Source: Peribacillus cavernae
GTDB lineage: Bacteria > Bacillota > Bacilli > Bacillales > DSM-1321
Length of the DNA stretch: 64,000 nucleotides
NCBI RefSeq assembly: GCF_003989135.1
Contig: NZ_RYZZ01000007.1
Span: forward strand, 418,367 to 482,366
Direction: 5' to 3'
The notes beneath the pieces are model-generated. The model made no database searches. It worked only from the letters and a program-made list of their open reading frames with translations, and was not told the DNA's origin. Shown here piece after piece: positions 46,116-56,104 of this stretch. Made by a program: the position numbers and the translations under genes. The stretch's first letter is position 1. Every line of letters begins with the position of its first letter.

Positions 46116-48307
46116 TGCAGAACAAGCAGAAAAATATGAAGTCAGGAGCAGCCTTATTATTTCTAATATTCGGCCTGCTCTTTTTTGTATTAATAGGCCG
46201 CTTTCTTTACATCCAAGTCACAGGGACTGCCGGCGGTGAAGTGCTCGCTTCCCAGGTAGCAAAAAAATATGAAAAAACGCAAACGATTGAAGCTGAACGC
46301 GGCACGATTTACGATGAGAAAGGCGAGGTGATTGCGGAGGATACATCATCTTATACATTACTTGCTGTACTTGATAAAAAGATGACAACAGATCCAAAAC
46401 ATCCTAAACATGTCAAAGATCCGGAAATGACAGCAAAGAAACTGGCGAATTATTTGGACATAGATGAGCAGGACATATACGAACGCCTGACAAAAAAAGG
46501 GGCCTTTCAGGTTGAATTCGGTACAGCAGGAAGAGATTTATCCAATGAAGTGAAGACGAAGATTGAAAAATTAAATTTGCCTGGCATAACTTTTACCCGG
46601 GATACAAAACGGTTTTATCCAAATGGAGTTTTCGCATCCCATTTAATTGGCTATGTCGAAAGGGACAGTAAAAATGAGAAAGAAGTAATCGGGAAACTCG
46701 GTATAGAACGGTATTTGAACAGCTATCTGAAGGAGGAGGATGGCAAGCTCACATATGACAGCGATAAGTGGGGCATGCTGCTTCCAGGCAGGGAGGAACA
46801 GATCTCTCCTCCGAAAAACGGAAAAGATGTGACGCTTACGATTGATAAGAAAATCCAGACTTTTCTGGAGGATTCGATAACAAAAGTCCAAAAAGAATAT
46901 AAGCCAAAAGAAATCATTGCCATCGTTTCTAACCCTAAAACGGGTGAAATTGTCGCAATGGCCCAGCGGCCGACCTTCCATCCGCAAACGAAGGAAGGCT
47001 TGACTGATACATGGCATAACCTTGCCGTGGAAGAAAGCTTTGAGCCCGGTTCCACGATGAAAACATTTACCCTCGCTGCAGCTGTCGAAGAGGGTAAATT
47101 TGATCCGAATGCCACTTTTACGACAGGATCTTACAAAGTTGGCCCTAGTAAAATCAATGATCACAGCGGAATCCGACGCGGAAAACAAATCACCTTTTTG
47201 GAGGGAGTGCAGAGTTCCTCTAATGTAGGATTTGCAACTTTAGCTATGGATAAAATAGGGCCAGATAGATTCAGAGAATACTTAACGAAATTCGGCTTTG
47301 ATAAGCCGACCGGGATCGATTTGCCAAACGAAATTATCGGAAAGATACAATATAAATATAAGATTGAAAAGGTAACTACCGCTTTTGGACAGGGTACTAC
47401 CGTTACCCCTATTCAGCAAATACAAGCGGCATCATCAATAGCGAATAATGGGAAAATGATGAAGCCATTTGTCATTAAGGAAATCAGCGAAAGAAATAGC
47501 GAGAAGGTAATCAAAAAAACTAACCCGGTTGTGGCCGGCGAGCCAATTTCTCCCGAAACAGCCAAAAAAGTCCGGGAATATTTAGGCACAGTCATCACAG
47601 CAAAGAAAGGGACAGGGAAAAAATATAAAATTGACGGATATGAGGTTGCAGGCAAAACGGGTACGGCACAGATCTCCGGGCCTGGGGGGCGTTATCTAAC
47701 GGGCCATAATAATTATACGTTCTCATTCTTGGGCATGGCACCAAAGGATGATCCACAGCTAGTCATGTACGTGGCTGTCAAACAGCCGCAGCTAGTCGGA
47801 GGAAAGGGAGGTTCAGACCCGCTATCAGAAATCTTCAATCCGGTTATGAAGAGCAGCCTGCAATACCTAAACATTAAGCCGGCCAATCTGAAAAATCAGG
47901 GAGTTAAGAAAATAGATGATTTAAGCGAACAATCGGTAGATGCAGCCGTTCAGCAATTAAAAAGTTCCGGTTATGAAGCGGTAACGATCGGTAAAGGAGA
48001 TAGAGTAGTTGATCAGGCACCTAAAGCGGGAAGCATGCTCCTAGAAGGGGAAAAAGTAATCATTAAAACAGATGGGGCAATGACGGCCCCTGACATGCAC
48101 GGATGGTCGTTACGAGACGCCATGAAGGTGGCCAGCCTTGCAAAACTGAACTTGAACACATCGGGCGGCGGATATGTTAGCAAACAAAACCTCAAGCCCG
48201 GCAGTTCCATAAAAGAAGGAGACTATTGCATCGTCGAACTGAAAAACCCTGAAGATTTAACGAAACAAACAAAGAAAAAAGGGGAAAAAGACGAAGTGAA
48301 TGATTGA
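46115..48307 (+). CDS. pbpB: Septal penicillin-binding protein 2B
   Basis: PBP2B is the monofunctional (class B) transpeptidase that makes septal peptidoglycan. It has 730 residues: a membrane helix about 13-33, the dimerisation/pedestal domain, a transpeptidase domain with nucleophile Ser313 (STMK), SSN at 368-370 and KTG at 514-516, and two C-terminal PASTA domains from about residue 595 (KIDDLSEQSVDAAVQQLK; then MTAPDMHGWSLRDAMK). It follows ftsL directly and is followed by a terminator. Confidence 0.97.
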   Translation: MQNKQKNMKSGAALLFLIFGLLFFVLIGRFLYIQVTGTAGGEVLASQVAKKYEKTQTIEAERGTIYDEKGEVIAEDTSSYTLLAVLDKKMTTDPKHPKHVKDPEMTAKKLANYLDIDEQDIYERLTKKGAFQVEFGTAGRDLSNEVKTKIEKLNLPGITFTRDTKRFYPNGVFASHLIGYVERDSKNEKEVIGKLGIERYLNSYLKEEDGKLTYDSDKWGMLLPGREEQISPPKNGKDVTLTIDKKIQTFLEDSITKVQKEYKPKEIIAIVSNPKTGEIVAMAQRPTFHPQTKEGLTDTWHNLAVEESFEPGSTMKTFTLAAAVEEGKFDPNATFTTGSYKVGPSKINDHSGIRRGKQITFLEGVQSSSNVGFATLAMDKIGPDRFREYLTKFGFDKPTGIDLPNEIIGKIQYKYKIEKVTTAFGQGTTVTPIQQIQAASSIANNGKMMKPFVIKEISERNSEKVIKKTNPVVAGEPISPETAKKVREYLGTVITAKKGTGKKYKIDGYEVAGKTGTAQISGPGGRYLTGHNNYTFSFLGMAPKDDPQLVMYVAVKQPQLVGGKGGSDPLSEIFNPVMKSSLQYLNIKPANLKNQGVKKIDDLSEQSVDAAVQQLKSSGYEAVTIGKGDRVVDQAPKAGSMLLEGEKVIIKTDGAMTAPDMHGWSLRDAMKVASLAKLNLNTSGGGYVSKQNLKPGSSIKEGDYCIVELKNPEDLTKQTKKKGEKDEVND

Positions 48308-48319
48308 TTGACAAAACAG

Positions 48320-48347
48320 AGGAGCCCAATTTTGGGCTCCTTTGCTT
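48320..48347 (+). terminator. Terminator of the mraZ-pbpB operon
   Basis: AGGAGCCCAA (48320-48329) pairs with TTGGGCTCCT (48332-48341), followed by TTGCTTTTG. Confidence 0.88.
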
Positions 48348-48380
48348 TTGTATAACATAGAATTTAACCTGGACTTTTCA

Positions 48381-48622
48381 CATCCAGCTCCAGCGCCTGG
48401 CCCCGACGCACAGGACGTGCTAGTGCCGACGAAGACATGAGGACGTGGCAATTTTAGTCGGCCTCGAGGTCATAAGCCAATCATCAGATGGGGAGAAAAC
48501 CGCTCCCCATACTGATGCTCGTCTTATGCTTGTCGGACTTGCACAGGATGTGCTGACGTCGACGTTCGCCACAGGACGTGGCGGATGTTAGTCGACGTTC
48601 CATTTAGGCGCTTACGCTTTTG
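48381..48622 (-). repeat. Long mosaic palindromic repeat, copy g (family 1)
   Basis: This is the longest copy, about 242 bp, in reverse orientation. It contains all modules: right end (CATCCAGCTCCAGCGCCTGG), module C, CCTCGAGGTCATAAGCC, an alternative apex hairpin (ATCAGATGGGGAGAAAACC, then GCTCCCCATACTGAT), CGTCTTATGCTTGTCGG, module B (GCACAGGATGTGC), module A (GTCGACGTTCGCCACAGG, then ACGTGGCGGA) and the left end (AGGCGCTTACGCTTTTG). Confidence 0.92.
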
Positions 48623-48684
48623 CTTGTTCTAGTCTTGTTTGTACGAGCATATAGTTGAACAAGCCTAAAATGGGGGTGCTTTTT

Positions 48685-50607
48685 TTGCGTGTTTCTAATG
48701 TTACGGTCAGAAAAAGGCTATCGATCGCTTTATTGGTAGGTTTGTTCATATTCTTCATCATCGATATCCGTTTGGGAATTGTCCAGTTTTATTTAGGAGA
48801 TTGGCTTACCGGCCAGGCAAAGGACTCGTGGAGCCGCAATATTCCCTTTGAGCCGAAGCGGGGAGAAATACTTGATCGCAATGGCGTTCCTCTGGCCACG
48901 AATGTTTCGGCGCCGACTGTGTATGTTGTTCCGCGCCAAGTGGAAGATCCGGCGGGAACTGCAGAAAAGCTTGCAGTCATCCTGGACATGCCAAAGGAGG
49001 CGGCATATAAAGAGATAACAAAAGGTGAAATGTATATCCGTCTTTCGAAAGGAAGGAAAATTTCTCACGAAAAAGCCAAGGAAATCAAGGCGCTTGGTTT
49101 AAAAGGCATTTATATAGCCGAAGATTCTAAACGGCATTATCCTTTTGGGTCGTATCTATCTCATGTTCTTGGGTTTGCTGGTGTGGACAACCAGGGCTTG
49201 ATGGGGATCGAGCTTTCCTATGATAAAGAATTAAAAGGGGAAAAAGGATATGTTAAATTTTATTCCGACGCCAAAGGAAAACGGATGGAAAACATGGCAG
49301 ATGATTATAAGGCTCCTAAAAATGGTTTGAACCTGAATCTAACGATAGAGAGTAAAATCCAGACAATCATTGAAAGAGAACTTGATATCGCCGAGGCCAC
49401 TTATAATCCGGACGGCATCGTTGCCATCGCCATGAACCCGAATAACGGGGAAGTGCTCGCCATGTCCAGTAGGCCTTCGTTTGACCCGGCAAATTTCAGG
49501 AATGTGCCCCAGGAAATTTATAACCGGAATTTGCCGGTATGGAGCACATATGAACCAGGATCCACATTCAAAATCATCACTCTTGCTGCGGCTCTTGAAG
49601 AAAAAAAGGTAAATCTGCTTAACGACCATTTTTTTGATCCGGGACATACTAAAGTAGCAGGATCCACCCTGCATTGCTGGAAAAGAGGCGGGCATGGTTC
49701 CCAAACCTTTTTGGAAGTCGTCGAAAACTCTTGTAACCCGGGATTTGTCGAATTAGGAACCCGGCTAGGAAAGGATTCCCTGTTTAAGTATATTACTGAT
49801 TTCGGCTTTGGGGAAAAAACAGGGATCGACCTGCAAGGCGAGAGTAAAGGTATCATGTTCAAAATGGATCGTGTAGGTCCAGTCGAGCAAGCAACGACTG
49901 CTTTCGGGCAGGGTGTTTCTGTTACCCCAATCCAGCAGGTAGCGGCAGTATCGGCTGCAGTTAACGGAGGCACGCTATATACTCCATATATCGCAAAAGA
50001 ACTAATTGACCCCGAAACCGGGGAAGTGGTCATGCGGAAAACCCCTCAGGCCAAAAGGAAAGTGATATCCGAGGAAACGTCGAAGCAAGTCCGTGGCGCG
50101 CTGGAATCTGTAGTTGCTAAAGGCAGCGGGAGAGGGGCTTTTGTTGAATCATACCGTGTTGGGGGAAAAACTGGTACCGCACAAAAAGCTCAGGGTGGCC
50201 GTTACCTGGAAAACAACCATATTGTTTCTTTTATTGGTTTTGCCCCTGCCGATAAACCGGAAATTGTTGTTTATGTGGCGGTTGATAATCCGAAAGGTGT
50301 CAGACAATTCGGAGGAGTTGTTACAGCACCAATTGTTGGCAAAGTCATGGAAGATGCTCTGAGGGCGATGAAGGTGAAGCCTCGCAAAGAGCAAATAGAA
50401 AAAGAGATAAGATATGGGGACCCGATTATGGTAGAAGTGCCAAAGCTTGTCGGGATGACGAAGAAAGATTTGCAAACACAGCTCATCGATTTGAGCCTTG
50501 ACGTCGCCGGAAATGGGGATAAAGTAGTAAAACAGGCCCCAGAACCGGGTGTAAAGGTGAAAGTAGGCTCAACTATTAGAATATATCTTGGCGAAAGTAC
50601 AGATTAA
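48685..50607 (+). CDS. spoVD: Sporulation-specific penicillin-binding protein SpoVD
   Basis: SpoVD is the class B transpeptidase for spore cortex peptidoglycan in the forespore outer membrane, working with SpoVE. It has 640 residues from TTG 48685 (RVSNVTVRKRL), preceded by TGGGGGTG; an upstream in-frame ATG at 48655 is not family-like. It has a membrane helix about 13-35, a transpeptidase domain with Ser293 (STFK), SCN at 349-351 and KTG at 495-497, and one C-terminal PASTA domain (VPKLVGMTKKDLQTQL). Confidence 0.96.
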   Translation: MRVSNVTVRKRLSIALLVGLFIFFIIDIRLGIVQFYLGDWLTGQAKDSWSRNIPFEPKRGEILDRNGVPLATNVSAPTVYVVPRQVEDPAGTAEKLAVILDMPKEAAYKEITKGEMYIRLSKGRKISHEKAKEIKALGLKGIYIAEDSKRHYPFGSYLSHVLGFAGVDNQGLMGIELSYDKELKGEKGYVKFYSDAKGKRMENMADDYKAPKNGLNLNLTIESKIQTIIERELDIAEATYNPDGIVAIAMNPNNGEVLAMSSRPSFDPANFRNVPQEIYNRNLPVWSTYEPGSTFKIITLAAALEEKKVNLLNDHFFDPGHTKVAGSTLHCWKRGGHGSQTFLEVVENSCNPGFVELGTRLGKDSLFKYITDFGFGEKTGIDLQGESKGIMFKMDRVGPVEQATTAFGQGVSVTPIQQVAAVSAAVNGGTLYTPYIAKELIDPETGEVVMRKTPQAKRKVISEETSKQVRGALESVVAKGSGRGAFVESYRVGGKTGTAQKAQGGRYLENNHIVSFIGFAPADKPEIVVYVAVDNPKGVRQFGGVVTAPIVGKVMEDALRAMKVKPRKEQIEKEIRYGDPIMVEVPKLVGMTKKDLQTQLIDLSLDVAGNGDKVVKQAPEPGVKVKVGSTIRIYLGESTD

Positions 50608-50628
50608 GTATAAAATAATACATGGCAG

Positions 50629-50662
50629 AAAAGCGGCTGGGTAATTTCAGCCGTTTTGTTTT
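50629..50662 (+). terminator. Hairpin terminator between spoVD and murE
   Basis: AGCGGCTG (about 50632-50639) pairs with CAGCCGTTTT (50648-50657) with one mismatch, followed by GTTTTG. It may only partly stop transcription, as murE follows within 25 bases. Confidence 0.6.
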
Positions 50663-50683
50663 GCTGAACGGAGGGATAAAAAA

Positions 50684-52162
50684 ATGAAGTTACATACTTT
50701 AGTTTCTTACTTGCATTCATTTTCTACATTTAAAGGGAGCAATCCCAATATTACGTCAATTGAACATGACAATCGAAAAGTGGAAGAGGGAAGTTTATTT
50801 ATTTGCATAAAGGGCTACACGGTAGACGGCCACGATTTTGCAGAAGAAGCTGTTAAAACGGGTGCAGCTGCGGTTTTGGCTCAAAGGCCGCTTGCCCTCG
50901 GGGTGCCGGTAATCGTTGTGAAAGATACACAAAGAGCCATGGCTGTCCTGGCGGATGCCTTTTATGGTCATCCAACACAAAGTTTGCGTTTGATCGGGAT
51001 AACCGGAACAAACGGTAAAACGACAACAAGCCATTTAATCGAAAAAATCTTTTATGATGCAAGCCAGAAAACAGGGTTGATTGGGACAATGTATACCAAA
51101 GTAGGCAATAAAATATATAATACCAGGAACACAACCCCTGACAGTGTTACGCTGCAGAAAGCTTTTCATGAAATGAAGGAATGCGGCGTCGAAACAGCCA
51201 TCATGGAGGTTTCCTCACATGCCCTTGAGCTTGGCAGGGTGCACGGCTGTGACTTCGACATTGCTGTTTTCACTAATCTTACCCAAGACCATTTGGATTT
51301 CCATGGTTCAATGGAGAGCTATAAGCATGCCAAATCGCTGTTTTTCTCTCAGCTTGGAAATGCCTATGTCGATGGCCGGCCGAAATTTGCCGTTTTAAAT
51401 GCAGATGACGATGCTGCCGAGGATTTCATGAAATGGACCGCTGCCCATGTGCTGACATACGGAATTGAAAAGTCCGCGGATATAAGGGCGAAAGATATTG
51501 AAATTACAGCAAAGGGTACACAATTCACCCTTGAGGTTTCACAGCTAACAAGAAGGATTTCTCTTCAGCTTGTCGGGAAATTCAGTGTGTATAACGTTTT
51601 AGCAGCTTTCGGCGCTGCCATGTGTGCAGGGCTTGATCCTGATCAAATCCTTACTTCAATAGAAAAGGTTGAAGGTGTGTCAGGAAGATTCGAACTTGTT
51701 CAGGCCGGTCAGGACTTCTCGGTGATCGTTGATTATGCCCATACGCCTGACAGCCTTGAAAATGTCTTGAAAACGGTTGGTGAGTTTGCCCCGAAAAGAA
51801 TCTTCGTTATTGTCGGCTGTGGTGGGGATCGCGACAAAACAAAGCGCCCAATCATGGCCAGGATTGCATGTGACCTGGCGACCGATTCCATTTTCACTTC
51901 AGATAATCCAAGAAGCGAGGATCCGCACCAAATTTTGCGGGACATGGAAGCGGGCGTCAAAGATAAATCATATACGGTAATCGCTGACAGAATGGAAGCG
52001 ATCCAGCATGCAGTTTCAGAGGCCAATGAGGGAGACGTGGTCCTTATTGCCGGCAAGGGGCATGAAACCTATCAAATTATTGGTGATCAGGTCCTAGAAT
52101 TTGATGATAGAATTGCTGCGAAAGAAGCGATTGCAGCCCAAAAAGTGAAAAAAAAAGAATAA
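50684..52162 (+). CDS. murE: UDP-MurNAc-tripeptide synthetase (meso-DAP adding)
   Basis: MurE adds the third amino acid to UDP-MurNAc-L-Ala-D-Glu in the cytosol. It has 492 residues. It has the Mur ligase ATP loop [11 protein letters not shown] near residue 107, the TTPDSVTLQ substrate region, [13 protein letters not shown], and DNPRSEDP with DNPR at 407-410, the signature for meso-diaminopimelate rather than lysine. CGGAGGGATAAAAAA precedes the ATG. No murF follows, as in B. subtilis, where murF lies elsewhere. Confidence 0.97.
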   Translation: MKLHTLVSYLHSFSTFKGSNPNITSIEHDNRKVEEGSLFICIKGYTVDGHDFAEEAVKTGAAAVLAQRPLALGVPVIVVKDTQRAMAVLADAFYGHPTQSLRLIGITGTNGKTTTSHLIEKIFYDASQKTGLIGTMYTKVGNKIYNTRNTTPDSVTLQKAFHEMKECGVETAIMEVSSHALELGRVHGCDFDIAVFTNLTQDHLDFHGSMESYKHAKSLFFSQLGNAYVDGRPKFAVLNADDDAAEDFMKWTAAHVLTYGIEKSADIRAKDIEITAKGTQFTLEVSQLTRRISLQLVGKFSVYNVLAAFGAAMCAGLDPDQILTSIEKVEGVSGRFELVQAGQDFSVIVDYAHTPDSLENVLKTVGEFAPKRIFVIVGCGGDRDKTKRPIMARIACDLATDSIFTSDNPRSEDPHQILRDMEAGVKDKSYTVIADRMEAIQHAVSEANEGDVVLIAGKGHETYQIIGDQVLEFDDRIAAKEAIAAQKVKKKE

Positions 52163-52183
52163 CGAAAGCGGCGAGTGTAGAAA

Positions 52184-52306
52184 ATGTTTATCAATAAATA
52201 TACCGATTGCATTCTAAAAAAAGCATCTGTAACATATTATGAAAGTGATGGAAAAAAGCACATGGATGGTATGAATAACTTATTTGCGTTAGGAATGAGG
52301 GAGTAA
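52184..52306 (+). CDS. Possible 40-residue small protein between murE and mraY
   Basis: An ATG-initiated frame of 40 residues fills most of the murE-mraY gap and ends four bases before the mraY start. It begins [20 protein letters not shown] and ends FALGMRE. The ribosome binding site (GGCGAG) is weak. I recognise no family. It may be a leader-like peptide coupling to mraY, a chance frame, or a remnant. Low confidence. Confidence 0.2.
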   Translation: MFINKYTDCILKKASVTYYESDGKKHMDGMNNLFALGMRE

Positions 52307-52310
52307 GGGC

Positions 52311-53288
52311 ATGCTTGAACAAGTAATTTTTTATACGATATTAATGGGATTTCTGATCACAGTTCTTCTCTCTCCTATTTTTATTCCATTTCTGAGAAGG
52401 CTTAAATTTGGACAAAGCATCCGGGATGAGGGTCCCGAGTCGCATCAAAAGAAAACCGGTACACCAACAATGGGAGGCATTGTCATTCTGGTCTCAGTTA
52501 CAGCGGCGACCCTTGTCATGACTTTTAAATTTTCGGAGCCGTCTGTCAGTACCTATCTCCTGTTATTTGTCACGCTTGGTTTTGGATGCCTGGGATTCCT
52601 GGATGATTTTATCAAGATAGGTATGAAAAGAAATCTTGGCTTGACTTCACGCCAGAAATTATTCGGTCAGCTTGTCATCTCAGTCATTTTTTATCTTGTT
52701 TACAGACAGACGGATCGTTTCGTTCAGGAGATCTCGATTCCGGGAACAGAACTTTCCTTCCATGTTGGCTGGTCTTATGTACTGGTGATTATTTTTTGGC
52801 TGGTCGGCTTTTCGAATGCCGTAAATCTAACAGATGGGTTGGACGGGCTTGTTTCAGGGACATCAGCGATCGCCTTTGGTGCATATGCGGTGCTTGCCTG
52901 GAACCAGTCACAATATGACGTAGCCATCTTTTCCGTTGCCGTTGTCGGGGCAGTGCTTGGCTTCCTCGTATTCAATGCCCATCCTGCAAAAGTTTTCATG
53001 GGAGACACCGGTTCGCTTGCACTCGGAGGAGCGATTGCGACAATCGCGTTACTAACAAAGCTCGAGCTTTTGCTTGTCATTATCGGGCTTGTGTTCGTGA
53101 TTGAAACCCTGTCCGTCATCCTGCAGGTTGCATCCTTCAAGACGACGGGAAAACGGATATTCAAGATGAGTCCTTTGCATCATCATTATGAGCTGGTTGG
53201 CTGGTCCGAATGGAGAGTGGTAGTGACTTTTTGGTCTGTAGGCCTGCTTTGCGCGATACTCGGAATCTATTTAGAGGTGTGGTTATAA
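52311..53288 (+). CDS. mraY: Phospho-MurNAc-pentapeptide translocase MraY
   Basis: MraY moves phospho-MurNAc-pentapeptide to undecaprenyl phosphate, making lipid I in the membrane. It has 325 residues and ten membrane helices. Catalytic-site motifs are [12 protein letters not shown] near residue 45, [10 protein letters not shown] near 99, [12 protein letters not shown] near 170 with the magnesium aspartates, [11 protein letters not shown] and the cytoplasmic [11 protein letters not shown] loop. GGGAGTAAGGG precedes the ATG. The stop abuts murD. Confidence 0.97.
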   Translation: MLEQVIFYTILMGFLITVLLSPIFIPFLRRLKFGQSIRDEGPESHQKKTGTPTMGGIVILVSVTAATLVMTFKFSEPSVSTYLLLFVTLGFGCLGFLDDFIKIGMKRNLGLTSRQKLFGQLVISVIFYLVYRQTDRFVQEISIPGTELSFHVGWSYVLVIIFWLVGFSNAVNLTDGLDGLVSGTSAIAFGAYAVLAWNQSQYDVAIFSVAVVGAVLGFLVFNAHPAKVFMGDTGSLALGGAIATIALLTKLELLLVIIGLVFVIETLSVILQVASFKTTGKRIFKMSPLHHHYELVGWSEWRVVVTFWSVGLLCAILGIYLEVWL

Positions 53289-54641
53289 TTGAAACAGACA
53301 GATAAATATCTAAGAAAAAAAATATTGGTATTGGGTTTGGCCAAAAGTGGTGTCAGTGCCGCATCTCTTTTACATAAGCTTGGAGCATTCGTGACTGTAA
53401 ATGATAGGAAGCCCTTTTCCGAAAACCCGGAGGCGCAGGGACTACTGGAACAGGGCATTAAGGTGATTTGCGGCAGCCATCCGATTGAACTGTTAGATGA
53501 AGGGTTTGAATTGATTGTAAAAAATCCTGGTATTCCGTATACGAATCCGCTTGTCAAAGGGGCAATGGAGAAAGGCCTCAAGGTAATCACTGAAGTGGAG
53601 CTTGCCTACCAGGTCAGTGAGGCCCCGTTTGTAGGGATTACCGGCACAAATGGAAAAACGACGACAACTACGCTTATTTATGAAATGTTGAGGGAGGGTG
53701 GGAAGCTTCCGTTAATTGCCGGAAATATTGGCACTGCCGCTTCTGGTGTGGCTGAAGAGGCGGAGCCGGAACATACGATTGTCATCGAGCTTTCCTCATT
53801 CCAGCTTATGGGCATAGAGGAGTTCCAGCCGGAAATTGCCGTGATGACTAACCTTTTTGACGCCCATCTTGATTATCATAGTTCAAAGCAGGAGTATGCT
53901 GAAGCAAAAGAAAAGATTACGCAAAATCAGACGGTTGAGCAATTCTTTGTCTATAATGGCGATCAAGAAGAGGTAGCCGAAATGGCTGAACGTTCAAGGG
54001 CTCATTCTGTTCCTTTTTCGGCTGTTAAAAAATATGACCAGGGAGCATATGTGGAGGACGGCGAACTTATCTTCCGCGGCGAAAAGATTGTCCATATCTC
54101 AGAAATCGTTCTGCCAGGAAAGCATAATCTTGAAAATATTCTCGCGGCTGTTTCTGTTTGTAAGCTAAAGGGTGTTGGAAATGAAGCCATTAAGAAGGTT
54201 TTACGCACCTTCCATGGCGTTGAGCACAGGACACAATATGTTGCTACTATCGAAAATCGGAAATTTTATAATGATTCAAAAGCGACAAACATTTTAGCGG
54301 CATCAATGGCATTGTCCTCTTTTTCGGAGCCGGTCATCCTGCTTGCGGGGGGGCTTGACCGCGGCAATGAGTTTGACGATTTAAAGCCATACTTGAAAAA
54401 TGTCAAAGCAATCGTCACTTTTGGACAAGCAGCCAGTAAATTGGAGCGAGTAGCGGAAGAATCAGGAATAACAAATATAAAACGTGTCGATAATGTAGAA
54501 AGTGCTGTACCTGCCGCTTTCGAATTGTCTGAGCAAGGCGACTGCATCCTCCTCTCTCCCGCATGTGCAAGCTGGGATCAATATAAAAGTTTTGAAGTTA
54601 GGGGAGACATGTTTATGGCGGCGGTGCATAAACTGAAATAA
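53289..54641 (+). CDS. murD: UDP-MurNAc-L-alanine:D-glutamate ligase
   Basis: MurD adds D-glutamate to UDP-MurNAc-L-Ala. It has 450 residues. An N-terminal Rossmann domain (VLGLAKSGVSAASLL) binds the UDP sugar, and the ATP loop is [11 protein letters not shown] near residue 117. VIELSSFQLMGIEEF, NLFDAHLDYH and YNDSKATN are the conserved family motifs. The start is TTG directly after the mraY stop, with AGAGGTG in the mraY end as ribosome binding site. Confidence 0.96.
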   Translation: MKQTDKYLRKKILVLGLAKSGVSAASLLHKLGAFVTVNDRKPFSENPEAQGLLEQGIKVICGSHPIELLDEGFELIVKNPGIPYTNPLVKGAMEKGLKVITEVELAYQVSEAPFVGITGTNGKTTTTTLIYEMLREGGKLPLIAGNIGTAASGVAEEAEPEHTIVIELSSFQLMGIEEFQPEIAVMTNLFDAHLDYHSSKQEYAEAKEKITQNQTVEQFFVYNGDQEEVAEMAERSRAHSVPFSAVKKYDQGAYVEDGELIFRGEKIVHISEIVLPGKHNLENILAAVSVCKLKGVGNEAIKKVLRTFHGVEHRTQYVATIENRKFYNDSKATNILAASMALSSFSEPVILLAGGLDRGNEFDDLKPYLKNVKAIVTFGQAASKLERVAEESGITNIKRVDNVESAVPAAFELSEQGDCILLSPACASWDQYKSFEVRGDMFMAAVHKLK

Positions 54642-54716
54642 GAGCTTGTTCATGTCAAGCAGGTATCCGAGCTTTCGCATAAGGAAGACACCCATTCTTC
54701 CACTTTTGACACCTTA

Positions 54717-54753
54717 GAAAAAAGCGATAACATGGTTTATCGCTTTTTTTTGC
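54717..54753 (+). terminator. Terminator between murD and spoVE
   Basis: AAAAGCGATAA (about 54720-54730) pairs with TTATCGCTTTT (54736-54746), followed by more T residues. It separates the murE-mraY-murD transcript from spoVE. Confidence 0.92.
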
Positions 54754-54852
54754 AGATATGGACCTATTACACTATGGAGAGACTTTTGTTATCTTCCTTT
54801 GTACGTCCAAGGCTCATTCAGGCTCTAATATCTTCCCAGAGGTGTATTCTAA

Positions 54853-55953
54853 GTGCCATTAAAAAAATCCAATCCCGATCTTATCCTTATTATTGTCACA
54901 TTAAGCTTGTTGTCTATTGGCCTCATTATGGTGTACAGTGCCAGCGCGATATGGGCAGATTATAAATTCGAAGATTCCTTTTTCTTTGCAAAACGGCAAA
55001 TGCTGTTTGCGGGTGTCGGTATAATAGCGATGTTTTTTATTATGAATGTCGATTATTGGACGTGGAGGACATGGGCGAAGATTTTAGTCATTGTCTGCTT
55101 TGTTCTGCTGGTTGCCGTCTTGATTCCTGGAATCGGTTTGGAACGGAACGGATCACGGAGCTGGATTGGAGTGGGAGCATTCTCGATTCAGCCTTCCGAA
55201 TTCATGAAAATCGCGATGATTGTGTTTCTAGCGAAATATCTTTCGGAACGGCAAAAGCTGATTACATCGTTCAAAAAGGGCTTATTGCCTTCGCTTTCGC
55301 TTGTGTTTCTGGCATTCGGGATGATTATGCTCCAGCCTGATTTAGGGACAGGCACGGTAATGGTCGGTACCTGTATCGTAATGATTTTTATCTCCGGTGC
55401 AAGAATCTGGCACTTTGCCATCCTTGGGCTTTTAGGGCTAGCCGGATTTACAGGCTTAATCCTCTCGGCGCCATACCGGATAAAACGGATTACCTCCTTT
55501 ATGGATCCATGGCAGGATCCACAGAATAGCGGGTTTCAGATCATTCAATCCTTATTTGCGATCGGGCCCGGAGGTTTGTTTGGATTAGGGCTCGGGCAAA
55601 GCAGGCAGAAATTTTTCTACCTTCCAGAACCACAGACGGATTTCATATTTGCAATTTTGTCCGAGGAGCTCGGGTTCATTGGAGGGTCGCTCGTCATCCT
55701 CTTATTTGCGCTTCTTTTATGGAGGGGGATCCGTATCGCGTTGGGAGCGCCCGATTTATATGGGAGTTTTCTCGCGGTAGGAATCATCGCCATGGTCGCG
55801 ATACAGGTAATGATTAATATTGGCGTCGTAACAGGCTTGATGCCTGTTACAGGGATCACTCTTCCTTTTTTAAGCTACGGCGGTTCATCACTGACACTCA
55901 TGTTGATGGCGATAGGTGTATTGTTGAATATAAGCAGGTATTCGAGGTATTAA
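54853..55953 (+). CDS. spoVE: SEDS-family peptidoglycan polymerase SpoVE
   Basis: SpoVE is the SEDS glycosyltransferase for spore cortex, partner of SpoVD. It has 366 residues and ten membrane helices, with the characteristic RRSWIG-type motif (GSRSWIGVGAFSIQPSEF), LQPDLGTG, GLGLGQSRQKFFYLPEPQTDFIF in two pieces and LPFLSYGGSS near the end. GTG 54853 is preceded by AGAGGTG. The choice of SpoVE over FtsW rests on position between murD and murG and length equal to B. subtilis SpoVE. ftsW itself is not in the window, so a vegetative role cannot be excluded. Confidence 0.9.
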   Translation: MPLKKSNPDLILIIVTLSLLSIGLIMVYSASAIWADYKFEDSFFFAKRQMLFAGVGIIAMFFIMNVDYWTWRTWAKILVIVCFVLLVAVLIPGIGLERNGSRSWIGVGAFSIQPSEFMKIAMIVFLAKYLSERQKLITSFKKGLLPSLSLVFLAFGMIMLQPDLGTGTVMVGTCIVMIFISGARIWHFAILGLLGLAGFTGLILSAPYRIKRITSFMDPWQDPQNSGFQIIQSLFAIGPGGLFGLGLGQSRQKFFYLPEPQTDFIFAILSEELGFIGGSLVILLFALLLWRGIRIALGAPDLYGSFLAVGIIAMVAIQVMINIGVVTGLMPVTGITLPFLSYGGSSLTLMLMAIGVLLNISRYSRY

Positions 55954-56070
55954 CCTTCTGCAGGGAGATGGCATATGACTCGAGGCCGACTTAAGATCGC
56001 CACTTCCTGTGGCAACGCCTACTAGCACGTCCTGTGCGTCGGGGGCGGGACTGCTCCTGCGCTGGACACG
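55953..56070 (+). repeat. Mosaic palindromic repeat, copy h (family 1)
   Basis: It begins within the apex region (CCTTCTGCAGGGAGATGGC then ATATGACTCGAGG), continues with module C (CCGACTTAAGATCGCCAC, TTCCTGTGGC, then TAGCACGTCCTGTGCGTCGG), and ends with a variant right end (CTCCTGCGCTGGACACG). The left half of the element is missing. It follows the spoVE stop immediately. Confidence 0.85.
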
Positions 56071-56104
56071 TTTCAAAGCTAAAAAATAGTTTCTCCTTTA
56101 AAAG

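Larger units (their letters stand above)
48308..48684. other. pbpB-spoVD intergenic region
   Basis: This 377-bp gap contains a terminator (48320-48347) and a long family 1 repeat (48381-48622). That leaves about 60 bp before spoVD (TCTAGTCTTGTTTGTACGAG, then CATATAGTT), where a sigma-E promoter would be expected by analogy with B. subtilis. I cannot assign it firmly. No gene was seen. Confidence 0.65.

Noticed and set aside
46643..47188. A 181-residue open frame antisense to pbpB
   Set aside because: It lies opposite the conserved transpeptidase domain; its translation has no recognisable domain and the sense gene fully explains the region.
52184..52306. Remnant of murF between murE and mraY
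   Set aside because: The 40-residue translation shows none of the MurF motifs (no GTNGKT-like loop), and B. subtilis-type clusters normally lack murF here.
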